Assembly: GCA_023458555.1 (NCBI GenBank) | Contig: JAEWYS010000014.1 | Span: 1-64,000, forward strand | Direction: 5' to 3' | From: Bacteroidota bacterium | Lineage (GTDB): Bacteria > Bacteroidota > Bacteroidia > Cytophagales > Cytophagaceae | DNA length: 64,000 bases | Shown: piece by piece, positions 8,211 through 16,220 of the stretch | Layout of the letters: every line of letters starts with the position of its first letter | Position numbering within the stretch: position 1 is the first letter of the stretch | Made by a program: the position numbers and the translations under genes | Notes under the pieces: model-generated | Seen by the model: the letters and a program-made list of their open reading frames with translations, nothing else | Database searches by the model: none | Told to the model about the DNA's origin: nothing

Positions 8211-9169
8211 ACAAAGCTATCCTTTTCAACTTTGACGTAGACAAAGAAAACAAAAAAATAAACGTAGAGCGCTCCTTTGATGCACCCATCGACCTGGTCT
8301 GGGCTGCCTGGACCGATTCTGAAATACTTGATCAGTGGTGGGCGCCCAAACCCTGGCGGGCAGAAACCAAATCCATGAACTTTTCGGAGGGCGGACGCTG
8401 GCACTACTGCATGATCGGTCCCGAAGGGGAAAAGCACTGGAGTCTTTTTGACTATGAAAAGATAAGCCCCCTGCGCTGCTTCTCAGGCCGGGATGCTTTT
8501 TGCGATGAGCAGGGTGTCATCAGCAAAGACCAGCCCCGAAGCTCCTGGGAAAATACCTTTGCTGATGAGGACGACACAACAACGGTTCGTATAGAAATCC
8601 GTTTCGAAGCGCTGGAGGATCTGGAAGCCATTATCGAAATGGGATTCAAAGAAGGGTTTACCATGGGACTGGAAAATCTGGATCAATATATCAGCAGCCA
8701 GTTTTATCTGCGCAAACAAAAGAAACCGCACAACCGGGTCAGGGTGGCGACCTATATCAACTGCCCCGGCAATACAGAGGAAGCGTTCAGCTTCTACCGA
8801 TCGGTTTTCAGGACAGAGTTTGTAAACGGCATTCAGCGGTTCGGGGATATTCCTGCGACTCCGGACCAGCCGCCCGTCAGCGAGCAGGTCAAAAAAATGA
8901 TACTGCATATCGAGCTGCCTCTTCCCGGCGGCCATATTCTGATGGGTACCGATGCCCCGAAAGAAATGGGATTTACCGTGGTACAGGGCAACAATATGCA
9001 TATCAATCTGGAACCGGAATCAAGGGAAGAAACAGAGCGTATATTCCGTGAGCTATCAGAAGGCGGCAATGTCAGCATGCCGCTGCAGGACATGTTCTGG
9101 GGAGCCTACTATGGCAGCTTTACGGACAAATTCGGCATCAACTGGATGCTGAATTTTCAGCCGAAATAA
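8207..9169 (+). CDS. SRPBCC (AHSA1) - VOC fusion protein
   Basis: A 320-residue protein with two ligand-binding domains in one chain. Residues 15-165 form an SRPBCC/AHSA1 domain (RSFDAPIDLVWAAWTDSEIL, DQWWAPKPW, FKEGFTMGLENLDQY). Residues 178-320 form a PhnB-like glyoxalase/VOC domain (RVATYINCPGNTEEAFSFYR, GGHILMGTDAPKEMGF, FWGAYYGSFTDKFGINWML). These two families are commonly separate neighbouring genes; here they are fused without an internal stop. It is translationally coupled to the ArsR gene and ends just before a strong hairpin. Activity unknown. Confidence 0.88.
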   Translation: MNKAILFNFDVDKENKKINVERSFDAPIDLVWAAWTDSEILDQWWAPKPWRAETKSMNFSEGGRWHYCMIGPEGEKHWSLFDYEKISPLRCFSGRDAFCDEQGVISKDQPRSSWENTFADEDDTTTVRIEIRFEALEDLEAIIEMGFKEGFTMGLENLDQYISSQFYLRKQKKPHNRVRVATYINCPGNTEEAFSFYRSVFRTEFVNGIQRFGDIPATPDQPPVSEQVKKMILHIELPLPGGHILMGTDAPKEMGFTVVQGNNMHINLEPESREETERIFRELSEGGNVSMPLQDMFWGAYYGSFTDKFGINWMLNFQPK

Positions 9170-9175
9170 AAGCAA

Positions 9176-9204
9176 GCGCCTTCATACAACAGATATGAAG
9201 GCGC
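9176..9204 (+). terminator. Hairpin after the ArsR-SRPBCC operon
   Basis: Perfect 11-bp stem GCGCCTTCATA / TATGAAGGCGC with a 7-nt loop, 6 bp after the stop codon at 9169. The following T-content is only moderate. Most likely the transcription terminator of the two-gene operon. Confidence 0.65.
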
Positions 9205-9328
9205 GTTATATCATTGTGTTTCAACTATTATAAACATTCATACTAACCGGTTTGGATATAAACGGCCGGTTGCGTATTCTTACGACAGATTCATCATCTT
9301 TTTACTAACCTGAATACACGCTACAGCC

Positions 9329-9793
9329 ATGACACCTGCTAATGATATCCGCGTAGAAGCGCAACTGATGATACGACAACCCGCAGACAAAGTCTATCAG
9401 GCTTTTGTCGATCCGGCCATTACCACCAATTTCTGGTTTACCAAGGCAAGCGGACCGCTTGAGACAGGCAAAACCACGGTCTGGGAATGGGAAATGTACG
9501 GCGTATCCAGCTCTGTGCGTACCAAAGAGCTCGTACCCGGAAAAAAGATAGTCTTTGAGTGGGATGAGCCGGCCACCACGGTGGTATTTACCTTTACCTC
9601 GCTGGATGAAAACCGCACCTATGTACAAATTACCAATTACGGGTTTCAGCAGACCGGCGCTGAGCTCATTCAGGCGATTAAGGACAATACAGGTGGCTTT
9701 ACCACAGTGCTTGACGGACTGAAGGCCTGGCTGGAGCACGGCCTCCGGCTTAATCTGATCGCTGACAAGTTTCCGCCGGATGCTCCGCTATAA
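9329..9793 (+). CDS. SRPBCC/AHSA1 domain protein
   Basis: A 154-residue single-domain START-like protein: 'VEAQLMIRQPADKVYQAFVD' (first strand and helix), 'TNFWFTKASGPLETGKTTVW' (the W-F-T/G-P-L region), and a C-terminal helix 'TTVLDGLKAWLEHGL'. AHSA1-type proteins bind hydrophobic ligands or act as co-chaperones; the ligand here is unknown. Stand-alone, same strand as the SRPBCC-VOC gene but after the hairpin at 9176. It ends convergently with an outer-membrane-type gene. Confidence 0.85.
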   Translation: MTPANDIRVEAQLMIRQPADKVYQAFVDPAITTNFWFTKASGPLETGKTTVWEWEMYGVSSSVRTKELVPGKKIVFEWDEPATTVVFTFTSLDENRTYVQITNYGFQQTGAELIQAIKDNTGGFTTVLDGLKAWLEHGLRLNLIADKFPPDAPL

Positions 9794-9810
9794 GCATAAA
9801 TATCCCTGCA

Positions 9811-10440
9811 CTACAGGTGTATATTGAGCATAAACCCGCCCAGACGGTTGGTTATAGCGTGTAAATACGTAGCATTTCCGTATATATTTTTATTCAATCC
9901 CGCACTCAATAGTAATCCCGCTCTGGTCTCCCCAGCCAGCGAAATACGCGGGCAAAGGCTTACCTCAAGGCCTATGGCCGGCATCAGACCAGTACTGAAT
10001 ATTCTGTCAGTATATTCGGACTTCCTTCCGGCAAAACCACCGTCCTGCTCAACCAGTCGATACGTATAGGCAGCTGCCAGATCAAGCGCTCCGTAGATAC
10101 GAACACTCTGCCCAAGCTTTATCGCTTTTTCCATACCGACGCGCAGCAATCCTTGCCGGTCATTATAGATATAACTGGGCATATCATACGAGCCGGGAGT
10201 CGCGTTACGAATCCTTCTGGCCCGCGTATATTCTGCCGCGATACGGTAATTGACCTTTTCAGCGCATCGCTTCAATACAATTCCGGACAACCCATGCGGA
10301 GTAAACCGGTCATTGACATAACCGCCTGATTCGCTGAACAGGATAGGTGCAATCACATAGCGGTAATCTCCGGACTGTGCGCCAGCGGTCAGTGTAAAGC
10401 ATATAAAAACAGCAACGGCAAAAAAACGATACAATATCAT
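9811..10440 (-). CDS. Putative outer-membrane beta-barrel protein
   Basis: A 209-residue precursor with signal peptide (MILYRFFAVAVFICFTLTAGA, cleavage after AGA-QS). The mature part has alternating hydrophobic/polar strands (VNYRIAAEYTRARRI, SVRIYGALDLAAAYTYRL, ISLAGETRAGLLLSAGL), as in small Bacteroidota outer-membrane barrels, and ends GGFMLNIHL. I start at 10440, where the signal peptide begins, rather than at a longer in-frame extension. No specific family recognised. Convergent with the SRPBCC gene at 9329. Confidence 0.6.
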   Translation of the reverse strand: MILYRFFAVAVFICFTLTAGAQSGDYRYVIAPILFSESGGYVNDRFTPHGLSGIVLKRCAEKVNYRIAAEYTRARRIRNATPGSYDMPSYIYNDRQGLLRVGMEKAIKLGQSVRIYGALDLAAAYTYRLVEQDGGFAGRKSEYTDRIFSTGLMPAIGLEVSLCPRISLAGETRAGLLLSAGLNKNIYGNATYLHAITNRLGGFMLNIHL

Positions 10441-10581
10441 GCTGAAATTAGTTGTAAAACAATGGTAAGTATAGATATCAGCGCAAAAGTAACCATTCCT
10501 TGCATAAGAAGACAGGCTTAATTTGCTGGTCGCTGCCTTCGGAAATACCGGAAGACAAAATTCAGCCACCAGGGGTAAAAA

Positions 10582-10646
10582 TGACTTTAATCAGTTTTTA
10601 GAAGGGGAAAAGTCATTTTTTGCCAGATCGCCTGTCTATACTTTTG
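10582..10646 (+). promoter_or_regulatory. CRP/FNR-like site and -7 box of the oxygen-response operon
   Basis: A TGA-N6-TCA half-site pair (TGACTTTAATCA, 10582-10593), the spacing recognised by CRP/FNR regulators, lies about 66 bp upstream of the start expected from an exact -7 box TACTTTTG at 10639-10646. That is a normal activator position. The operon downstream itself encodes a CRP-type regulator, so autoregulation is possible. The site is short and could be chance. Confidence 0.45.
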
Positions 10647-10674
10647 CATCAAACAGTGTACAGATTTAGTAGTT

Positions 10675-11043
10675 ATGACAAACAGCACGCTAACACACAA
10701 TTTCTCGACTGAGCTGCTCTCCGAGATAGATTTTCTGAAAAAGGAAGTGGATTTTCTGCTGAGCCTGCTCCGAAACGGTTATTCGGCCACGCTCAATATG
10801 GACGGAATCAGGCGACTGGACAATATGTGGAAAGGCTTTGAAGAAAATATCCAGCGTATGGAAGCGCTGTCCGGACTGATCAATACCCGGGACAATGATG
10901 AGCAGAACAGGGAAAAGAGTCATTTTATGCTTGATGATGAAAGTATAATTTCTGAATTTTACCGTATCAGCGGGGCGCTGCGCTCTGTGAAAGAAAATTT
11001 TTATGACTACATGTCCGGAAAATCCGGCCGCCTAAGCTTTTAA
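10675..11043 (+). CDS. Small coiled-coil protein of the oxygen-response operon
   Basis: A 122-residue soluble protein, mostly helical. Its N-terminal half has heptad-like spacing (LLSEIDFLKKEVDFLLSLLR) and a conserved-looking 'LDNMWKGFEENIQRMEAL' segment. No signal peptide, membrane segment or enzyme motif. First gene after the promoter at 10639 and 22 bp before the D-lactate dehydrogenase-like gene, so probably in one operon with the kinase and CRP-type regulator. Family not recognised; possibly a regulatory or stress-associated partner. Confidence 0.65.
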   Translation: MTNSTLTHNFSTELLSEIDFLKKEVDFLLSLLRNGYSATLNMDGIRRLDNMWKGFEENIQRMEALSGLINTRDNDEQNREKSHFMLDDESIISEFYRISGALRSVKENFYDYMSGKSGRLSF

Positions 11044-11065
11044 CTCTGACAAAATACGATAATCC

Positions 11066-12061
11066 ATGAAAATTGCCATATACAGTACACGCGGATACGA
11101 ACGCCCTTATCTCGAAAAATCCAATAACGGTGAGCTCGACCTGCTGTTTCTGGAAGAAGCGCTTTCAACGGATACCATCAGTCTGTCAGAAGGCTGTGAG
11201 GCAGTTTCCATATTTACCAATGATGACGGATCTGCTCCCATCCTGGAGAAATTGTCGGAGCTCGGCGTAAAATATATCGCCATACGCGCAGCGGGCTATG
11301 ACCAGACAGATATCAGCAAAGCCAATGAGCTGGGCATACGCGTAGGCAATGTACCGGAATATTCTCCCTACTCGATCGCCGAGCATACCATCGCCATGAT
11401 ACAGGCGCTCAACCGAAAGATCGTACTGGCTGACAAAAAGGTAAAAGCCTACAACTTCAGCCTCAATGACCTCATCGGGTATGATCTTAACGGAAAAACC
11501 GTCGGTATCGCAGGACTCGGTAAGATCGGAGGCATTGTAGCCAGAATTCTCAACGCCTTTGGCTGCCGGCTGCTGGGTTACGACATTGAGCCCAATCAGG
11601 AGTATATAGAAAAATACGGGGTCAGCTACGTTAGCTTTGATGAGCTGTGCGAGCAGTCTGATATTATTTCTCTGCATGCGCCGCTCAATGAGCATACCAA
11701 ATACATGGTCGACAAAAATCGTATAGCCCGCATGAAAAGGGGGGTAATGATTATCAATACCGGTCGCGGCGGACTGATCAACACACAGGATGCCATAGAC
11801 GGGCTCAAATCGGGACAGATCGGATACCTGGGGCTGGATGTTTACGAAAAAGAAAAAGGGCTTTTCTTTTATGATCACTCGGACAGCATTCCTCAGGATG
11901 ATGTATTTGCCCGCCTGCTCAGCTTCAAAAATGTGCTGATCACGGGTCATCAGGCTTTCCTTACTTCCAACGCGCTCGAAAATATTGCCGATACGACGAT
12001 CTGTCATCTCAGCAGCTGGAGTAAAGGACAAAAATCCAAACACGAACTTACTGATTTCTAA
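11066..12061 (+). CDS. ldhA: D-2-hydroxyacid dehydrogenase, likely D-lactate dehydrogenase
   Basis: A 331-residue NAD-dependent dehydrogenase of the D-isomer 2-hydroxyacid family. It has the nucleotide-binding G-L-G-K-I-G at residues 150-155 followed by an acidic residue in 'LLGYDIEP', and the catalytic triad Arg234 (NTGRGGLI), a Glu near 261 (DVYEKEKGLF) and His295 (GHQAF). The 'DVYEKEKGLFF' segment is characteristic of the LdhA-type fermentative D-lactate dehydrogenases, which reduce pyruvate to D-lactate and re-oxidise NADH. Its place between a promoter with a CRP-like site and an oxygen-sensing two-component system suggests induction at low oxygen. Confidence 0.88.
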   Translation: MKIAIYSTRGYERPYLEKSNNGELDLLFLEEALSTDTISLSEGCEAVSIFTNDDGSAPILEKLSELGVKYIAIRAAGYDQTDISKANELGIRVGNVPEYSPYSIAEHTIAMIQALNRKIVLADKKVKAYNFSLNDLIGYDLNGKTVGIAGLGKIGGIVARILNAFGCRLLGYDIEPNQEYIEKYGVSYVSFDELCEQSDIISLHAPLNEHTKYMVDKNRIARMKRGVMIINTGRGGLINTQDAIDGLKSGQIGYLGLDVYEKEKGLFFYDHSDSIPQDDVFARLLSFKNVLITGHQAFLTSNALENIADTTICHLSSWSKGQKSKHELTDF

Positions 12062-12066
12062 ACAGC

Positions 12067-12438
12067 ATGATAAAATATAAAGGGCACACCACAAATCTGT
12101 TGTCAGACCTGTCACTTGAACTCGGACATGCCGTTGATTTGAAGCAGTCGGAAAATGTCCTGGGAAATTTCTTCCACTATGTGCTGAAAGAAACTTCCAT
12201 AGAAAAAAACATCGAGCTGCTTTCTCTTTTGCCGGTTTTTATCAAACCTTTTTGCCAGAAGCGGCCGGACCAGCCAGCCACGCTGACAAAAACGGAAAGC
12301 AAAGTCACACAGGCTGTGATCCGGGTCCTCAATAAATATATTCCACCGGAAAAGCTCCAGTCCGTCTATGCCTGCTTTCCCTCTTCGATATGGGAATCGC
12401 CGGCGCAGCCTGCAAAAAGTTTTTGCCTCGCTGCCTGA
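12067..12438 (+). CDS. Unknown protein in the oxygen-response operon
   Basis: A 123-residue soluble, largely helical protein starting 5 bp after the dehydrogenase stop. Central segment 'NVLGNFFHYVLKETSIEKNI' and a Pro/Ser-rich tail. I recognise no family. There is a faint resemblance in layout to DUF2267-type helical proteins, which I would not rely on. Spacing implies co-translation with ldhA and co-transcription with the kinase that follows after 41 bp. Confidence 0.6.
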   Translation: MIKYKGHTTNLLSDLSLELGHAVDLKQSENVLGNFFHYVLKETSIEKNIELLSLLPVFIKPFCQKRPDQPATLTKTESKVTQAVIRVLNKYIPPEKLQSVYACFPSSIWESPAQPAKSFCLAA

Positions 12439-12479
12439 TTATCCTGTATATTGCATATCAACCTATTACTTGACGCGAT

Positions 12480-13730
12480 TTGTCTGAACTAAAAAATAAT
12501 GTACCGGGCCACAATCCGCTCGAAAACGAGTCCCGCCTCAGAGCGATCATTGATACAGCCATAGACGGAATCATTACGATTGACCAGCGTGGTATCATAG
12601 AGACCCTCAACCCGGCTGCAGCCCGCATATTTGAATACAGCCCGGCCGAAATTATCGGCAAAAACATTAAGGTGCTGATGCCGGAGCCTGACAAAAGCCG
12701 CCACGATGACTATATACGCAATTATCAGCGCTCCGGTGTGCGCCGTATTATCGGTATAGGCCGCGAAGTGCTCGGACAGAAAAAAAGCGGTATTATTTTT
12801 CCTTTTCTGCTCAGTGTAAGTGAAGTCATTTTACATGACCGGGTGATTTATACCGGCATTATTCATGATATTTCCCAGCTCAAAGAGGCAGAAAACGCGT
12901 TTCGTCAGCTCAATGCCGAGCTGGAGGAACGTGTGCAACAGCGTACTGCCGAGCTTTTTGATGCCATCAAAAAGCTCAGGGAGACCAATGCCCGGCAAAA
13001 GCAGGCCGAAGCGGAAGTACGAAAAGCGCTGGAAAAGGAAAAAGAGCTCAACGAGCTGAAATCCCGTTTTGTGACCCTGGCATCACACGAGTTCCGGACG
13101 CCGCTGAGCACCATACTATCCTCTGTGTCCCTGATATCCAAGTACAATCAGCTGGGTGATACGGAAAAAAGCGATAAGCATATACAACGGATCAAATCGG
13201 CCGTTACTAACCTGACCGGAATACTCAATGATTTTCTGTCCCTGAGCAAGCTCGAAGAAGGTATTGTCGGTAACAATCCGGCCGAATTCAGTGTACCCGA
13301 TCTGGCCAATGAAATCATTGAAGAGCTGCACCCGATGCTAAAACCATCACAGCAGATGAGCTTTCGTCACGCGGGCCATCCCATCGTGCTGCTTGACCGC
13401 AATATTATCAAGAATATCCTTCTCAATCTGCTCTCCAACTCGATCAAGTATTCGGAAAAAGGCATGATCGAACTCTATGCGGAAGTCAACCGGACCAATG
13501 TAATACTCAGTGTATCGGACCAGGGAATCGGCATACCGGATAAGGATAAGGCTTTTCTTTTTACCCGCTTTTTCAGAGCCCATAATGCCGGTAATGTGCA
13601 GGGAACCGGACTTGGTCTCAATATCGTAAAACGCTATGTGGAACTGCTCAACGGCTATATAAGCATGGAAAGCCGGCAAGGCGTTGGCACTACGTTCAGC
13701 ATAGAATTACCTCAAACCATTTGTCCATGA
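12480..13730 (+). CDS. FixL-like PAS sensor histidine kinase
   Basis: A 416-residue cytosolic kinase with no membrane segment. Residues 16-135 are a PAS domain, followed by a coiled coil (140-195), HisKA with phospho-acceptor His203 (ASHEFRTPLSTIL), and HATPase_c with N box (NILLNLLSNSIKYSEKG), G1 (SDQGIGIP) and G2 (GTGLGLNIVKRYVE). The PAS segment aligns with rhizobial FixL: His75 (SRHDDY) at the place of the heme-ligand His200 and Arg95 (IIGIGR) at the place of Arg220. The FixL Arg206 is replaced by Asn81. Heme-based oxygen sensing is therefore likely but unproven. The start is TTG at 12480; the stop overlaps the regulator's ATG (ATGA). Confidence 0.88.
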   Translation: MSELKNNVPGHNPLENESRLRAIIDTAIDGIITIDQRGIIETLNPAAARIFEYSPAEIIGKNIKVLMPEPDKSRHDDYIRNYQRSGVRRIIGIGREVLGQKKSGIIFPFLLSVSEVILHDRVIYTGIIHDISQLKEAENAFRQLNAELEERVQQRTAELFDAIKKLRETNARQKQAEAEVRKALEKEKELNELKSRFVTLASHEFRTPLSTILSSVSLISKYNQLGDTEKSDKHIQRIKSAVTNLTGILNDFLSLSKLEEGIVGNNPAEFSVPDLANEIIEELHPMLKPSQQMSFRHAGHPIVLLDRNIIKNILLNLLSNSIKYSEKGMIELYAEVNRTNVILSVSDQGIGIPDKDKAFLFTRFFRAHNAGNVQGTGLGLNIVKRYVELLNGYISMESRQGVGTTFSIELPQTICP

Positions 13731-14761
13731 AAAAGACTATACTGCTTATCGAAGACAATCAGGAAGTACGGGAAAACACTGCCGAGATACTGGAATTGTC
13801 AGATTACCATGTAATCACGGCAGAAAACGGTAAACTCGGTGTGGAGCTGGCCCGCAAAGAGCTTCCTGACCTGATCATCTGTGATGTGATGATGCCTGAG
13901 CTGGACGGATTTGGCGTATTGCATGTATTGTCCAAAAATGTGACGACTGCGTCTATTCCTTTTATTTTTCTGACTGCTAAAGCCGAACGGGAAGATATGC
14001 GTAAAGGCATGAACCTTGGCGCCGATGACTATCTGACCAAGCCCTTTGACGATGTGCAGCTCCTGGACGCTATTGAAATACGCCTGAAAAAAAATGAGAA
14101 GCGGAAAAGTACGGGGGGAAGCGAGTCTCAGGGGCTCAAAGAGCTGGACCAGCTGCTGACTGTGGAAAAACGCATTAGTCATATAGCAAAAAAACAGATT
14201 ATATACAGCCAGGGCAGCTATCCCAACTTTCTGTACTATGTCCGCAGCGGCAGGATCAAGACTGCCCGTGCTGATAAATTAGGCAATGAGTTTATTACCG
14301 GTCTTTTCAAAGAAGGAGATTTTGTCGGTTATATCGAGCTGATTGAGAATATTCCATACAATGAAAGTGCAGTAGCGCTCGAAGAAGCTTCGGTATGCGC
14401 TATTCCGGCCGATGATTTTTTTGCCCTGCTGCATTCCAACCGGGATGTGGCCGGCAAGTTTATACGCCTGCTCTCCGGTGATGTGGTCGAAAAAGAAGAG
14501 CGGTTGCTCAAGCTGGCGTATTGCTCCGTACGCAAGCGGGTAGCCGAAGCGCTGATTCTCCTGCAGCAAAAGTACCGTCAGGATACGGATGAAAACTTTA
14601 CCATAGCAATTTCCCGTGATGACCTGTCCGGTATTGTGGGCGCATCCAAAGAAACAGTGATCCGTACATTAACAGATTTTAAGGAAGAGGGGCTGATTGC
14701 CATAGCCGGAAGCAGGATTACCCTGCTGAATGAAGAGCGGCTGAAAAGTCTGAAACACTAA
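13727..14761 (+). CDS. Response regulator: receiver fused to CRP/FNR-type activator
   Basis: A 344-residue protein with three parts: a receiver domain (1-120; acidic pair E9-D10, phospho-acceptor Asp53 in 'LIICDVMMPELDGFG', Lys105 in 'DYLTKPFDD'), a cyclic-nucleotide-binding-like barrel (about 140-260; YYVRSGRIKTARADKLGNEF, LFKEGDFVGYIELIE), and a CRP-type winged helix (about 270-335; ISRDDLSGIVGASKETVIRT). It thus joins phospho-relay input to an FNR-like DNA-binding module, unlike FixJ. Start at ATG 13727, overlapping the kinase stop, so the pair is translationally coupled. Likely activator of low-oxygen genes, perhaps including its own operon and the cbb3 oxidase. Confidence 0.9.
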   Translation: MKKTILLIEDNQEVRENTAEILELSDYHVITAENGKLGVELARKELPDLIICDVMMPELDGFGVLHVLSKNVTTASIPFIFLTAKAEREDMRKGMNLGADDYLTKPFDDVQLLDAIEIRLKKNEKRKSTGGSESQGLKELDQLLTVEKRISHIAKKQIIYSQGSYPNFLYYVRSGRIKTARADKLGNEFITGLFKEGDFVGYIELIENIPYNESAVALEEASVCAIPADDFFALLHSNRDVAGKFIRLLSGDVVEKEERLLKLAYCSVRKRVAEALILLQQKYRQDTDENFTIAISRDDLSGIVGASKETVIRTLTDFKEEGLIAIAGSRITLLNEERLKSLKH

Positions 14762-14766
14762 CAAAG

Positions 14767-14780
14767 CCATCCGCGGATGG
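14767..14780. other. 14-bp perfect palindrome
   Basis: CCATCCGCGGATGG, a perfect palindrome 6 bp after the regulator stop. With no loop it cannot form a normal intrinsic terminator hairpin on its own. It could be a protein site or part of a larger convergent-terminator fold (an AACCGC/ACGGTT pair follows). Confidence 0.3.
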
Positions 14781-14844
14781 TTCAAATAGCAAAGAACCGC
14801 AGAATCTGACCACGGTTCCTGAATCTGGCTTAATTTGTTTGCTT

Positions 14845-15969
14845 TTACCGGATACTTACTTTTTTCGAAAACATTTTCCTGTCCTGATATATGGTGAGCG
14901 TATAGATACCAGGCGACAGGGTTCCGGTGGCAATGATACTTTTTCCTCCATTCAGATTTCCTCTGATAATCACTGTACCCAGATTATTGCTCAGCGTAAA
15001 TCCCGCGGGTTGCTCTCCGGGCAGTTCCACCGTAAACTCTGAGGTCGCCGGTTGCGGATATATAGTAACTGGCGACAGACTTTTAGAGGAGCTTTCCATA
15101 GCGGTAATCACACAATTTACTCCGGAATATGGATTTTCACATACCTCCTGCCAGGCTACTGCCTGTAGTTTTTCAGCCAGCGCAAGAGGAACGGCTAATT
15201 TCAGATCGTCATAATCGTCGTATATTTCGTTGGTAAGACCTTCCGGACTTTCCCCGTAGATTGTAGCATACATGACACAGGCTACAAAATAGTTGCCGGT
15301 CAGTGTCAGGTGTATATCATCGGAAAACAGATCCCGGAATGAAGTAATGCCGGGGACATTATCCTGATCAATTTCCTGACTCAGGCGATAAAAAGCCTGA
15401 CCTGCCGGAACCATATAAACATCGCTGTAATTCTGAAGTATACGGACACTATCCACGATTTTAGCCCACTTGGCAAAATCATTGACCAGACGCGGTTGCC
15501 AGAGCAAAGAAGCATCTGCATCATAAGGACAACCCTCTCCAATACCTGTATTGATACAATGCCAGGTTTCGTATATGTAGTAGCGTATATCCGGGCGATA
15601 GGTACGGGCATAGGTCAGAAAGTCATTGGCTTTGGCATACGTTTCACTCCAGGCTGTATGATTGAGCAGAGGTACCGCCTCGGTCACAATCATATGGCTG
15701 TAGTTGCCGGTCGGCAGCGCTGTCGTGTAGGGAGTACCCTGTGCTGACCCCGGATTTTCATAGTTCCATCGCAGAGGGGAGCCGATAATAATCTGGGCGG
15801 CATAATCGCTGCCTTTTCCGGCAGACTCCGCCAGCTGGTGCATCATCGCCGGCATATCAAAATTGACCAGGCTGTGCCCCACAAAATAACAGGAAGCATT
15901 CTCCACACTCTGTGCTCTCAGCATCATTGAAGTCAGTAAAAAGTTCAGGATAAAAAAAGATCTGATCAT
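14845..15969 (-). CDS. Secreted SGNH-hydrolase-like protein with T9SS sorting domain
   Basis: A 374-residue precursor with signal peptide (MIRSFFILNFLLTSMMLRAQ, cut before SVENA). The body has a block-I-like 'CYFVGHSLVNFDMPAM', where the GDSL/GNS serine motif appears as G-H-S, and a late 'FSDDIHLTLTGNYF', the D-x-x-H catalytic block of SGNH esterases. The last 75 residues (VTIYPQPATSEFTVELPGEQ to the C-terminal KKVSIR) form a type A type IX secretion sorting domain, so the protein should be exported and attached to the cell surface. Esterase activity is an inference. Confidence 0.7.
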   Translation of the reverse strand: MIRSFFILNFLLTSMMLRAQSVENASCYFVGHSLVNFDMPAMMHQLAESAGKGSDYAAQIIIGSPLRWNYENPGSAQGTPYTTALPTGNYSHMIVTEAVPLLNHTAWSETYAKANDFLTYARTYRPDIRYYIYETWHCINTGIGEGCPYDADASLLWQPRLVNDFAKWAKIVDSVRILQNYSDVYMVPAGQAFYRLSQEIDQDNVPGITSFRDLFSDDIHLTLTGNYFVACVMYATIYGESPEGLTNEIYDDYDDLKLAVPLALAEKLQAVAWQEVCENPYSGVNCVITAMESSSKSLSPVTIYPQPATSEFTVELPGEQPAGFTLSNNLGTVIIRGNLNGGKSIIATGTLSPGIYTLTIYQDRKMFSKKVSIR

Positions 15970-16220
15970 AAGCGGATAAAAATATGGTTAACACGGATAA
16001 ATACTCCGGCAATACTACCAGGTAACCAGTCAGGTATATTTATAATACATGTTTAAACAATTGTAATATAGACGATCACATAAAAACCAATAAACGGTCA
16101 GTCACCAAACCAAATCATTAAGGCAGCGGAATTATTTTACTATCCTGTTCCACAGCACTGATTTTTATCGCGTAGTAAAAAAATGTAACTTATACCATAA
16201 TTTCTCAACGTCTCCGCAAT

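Noticed and set aside
11186..12115. 309-residue minus-strand frame opposite ldhA
   Set aside because: Mirror of the dehydrogenase gene; no motifs, and the sense gene has all catalytic residues.
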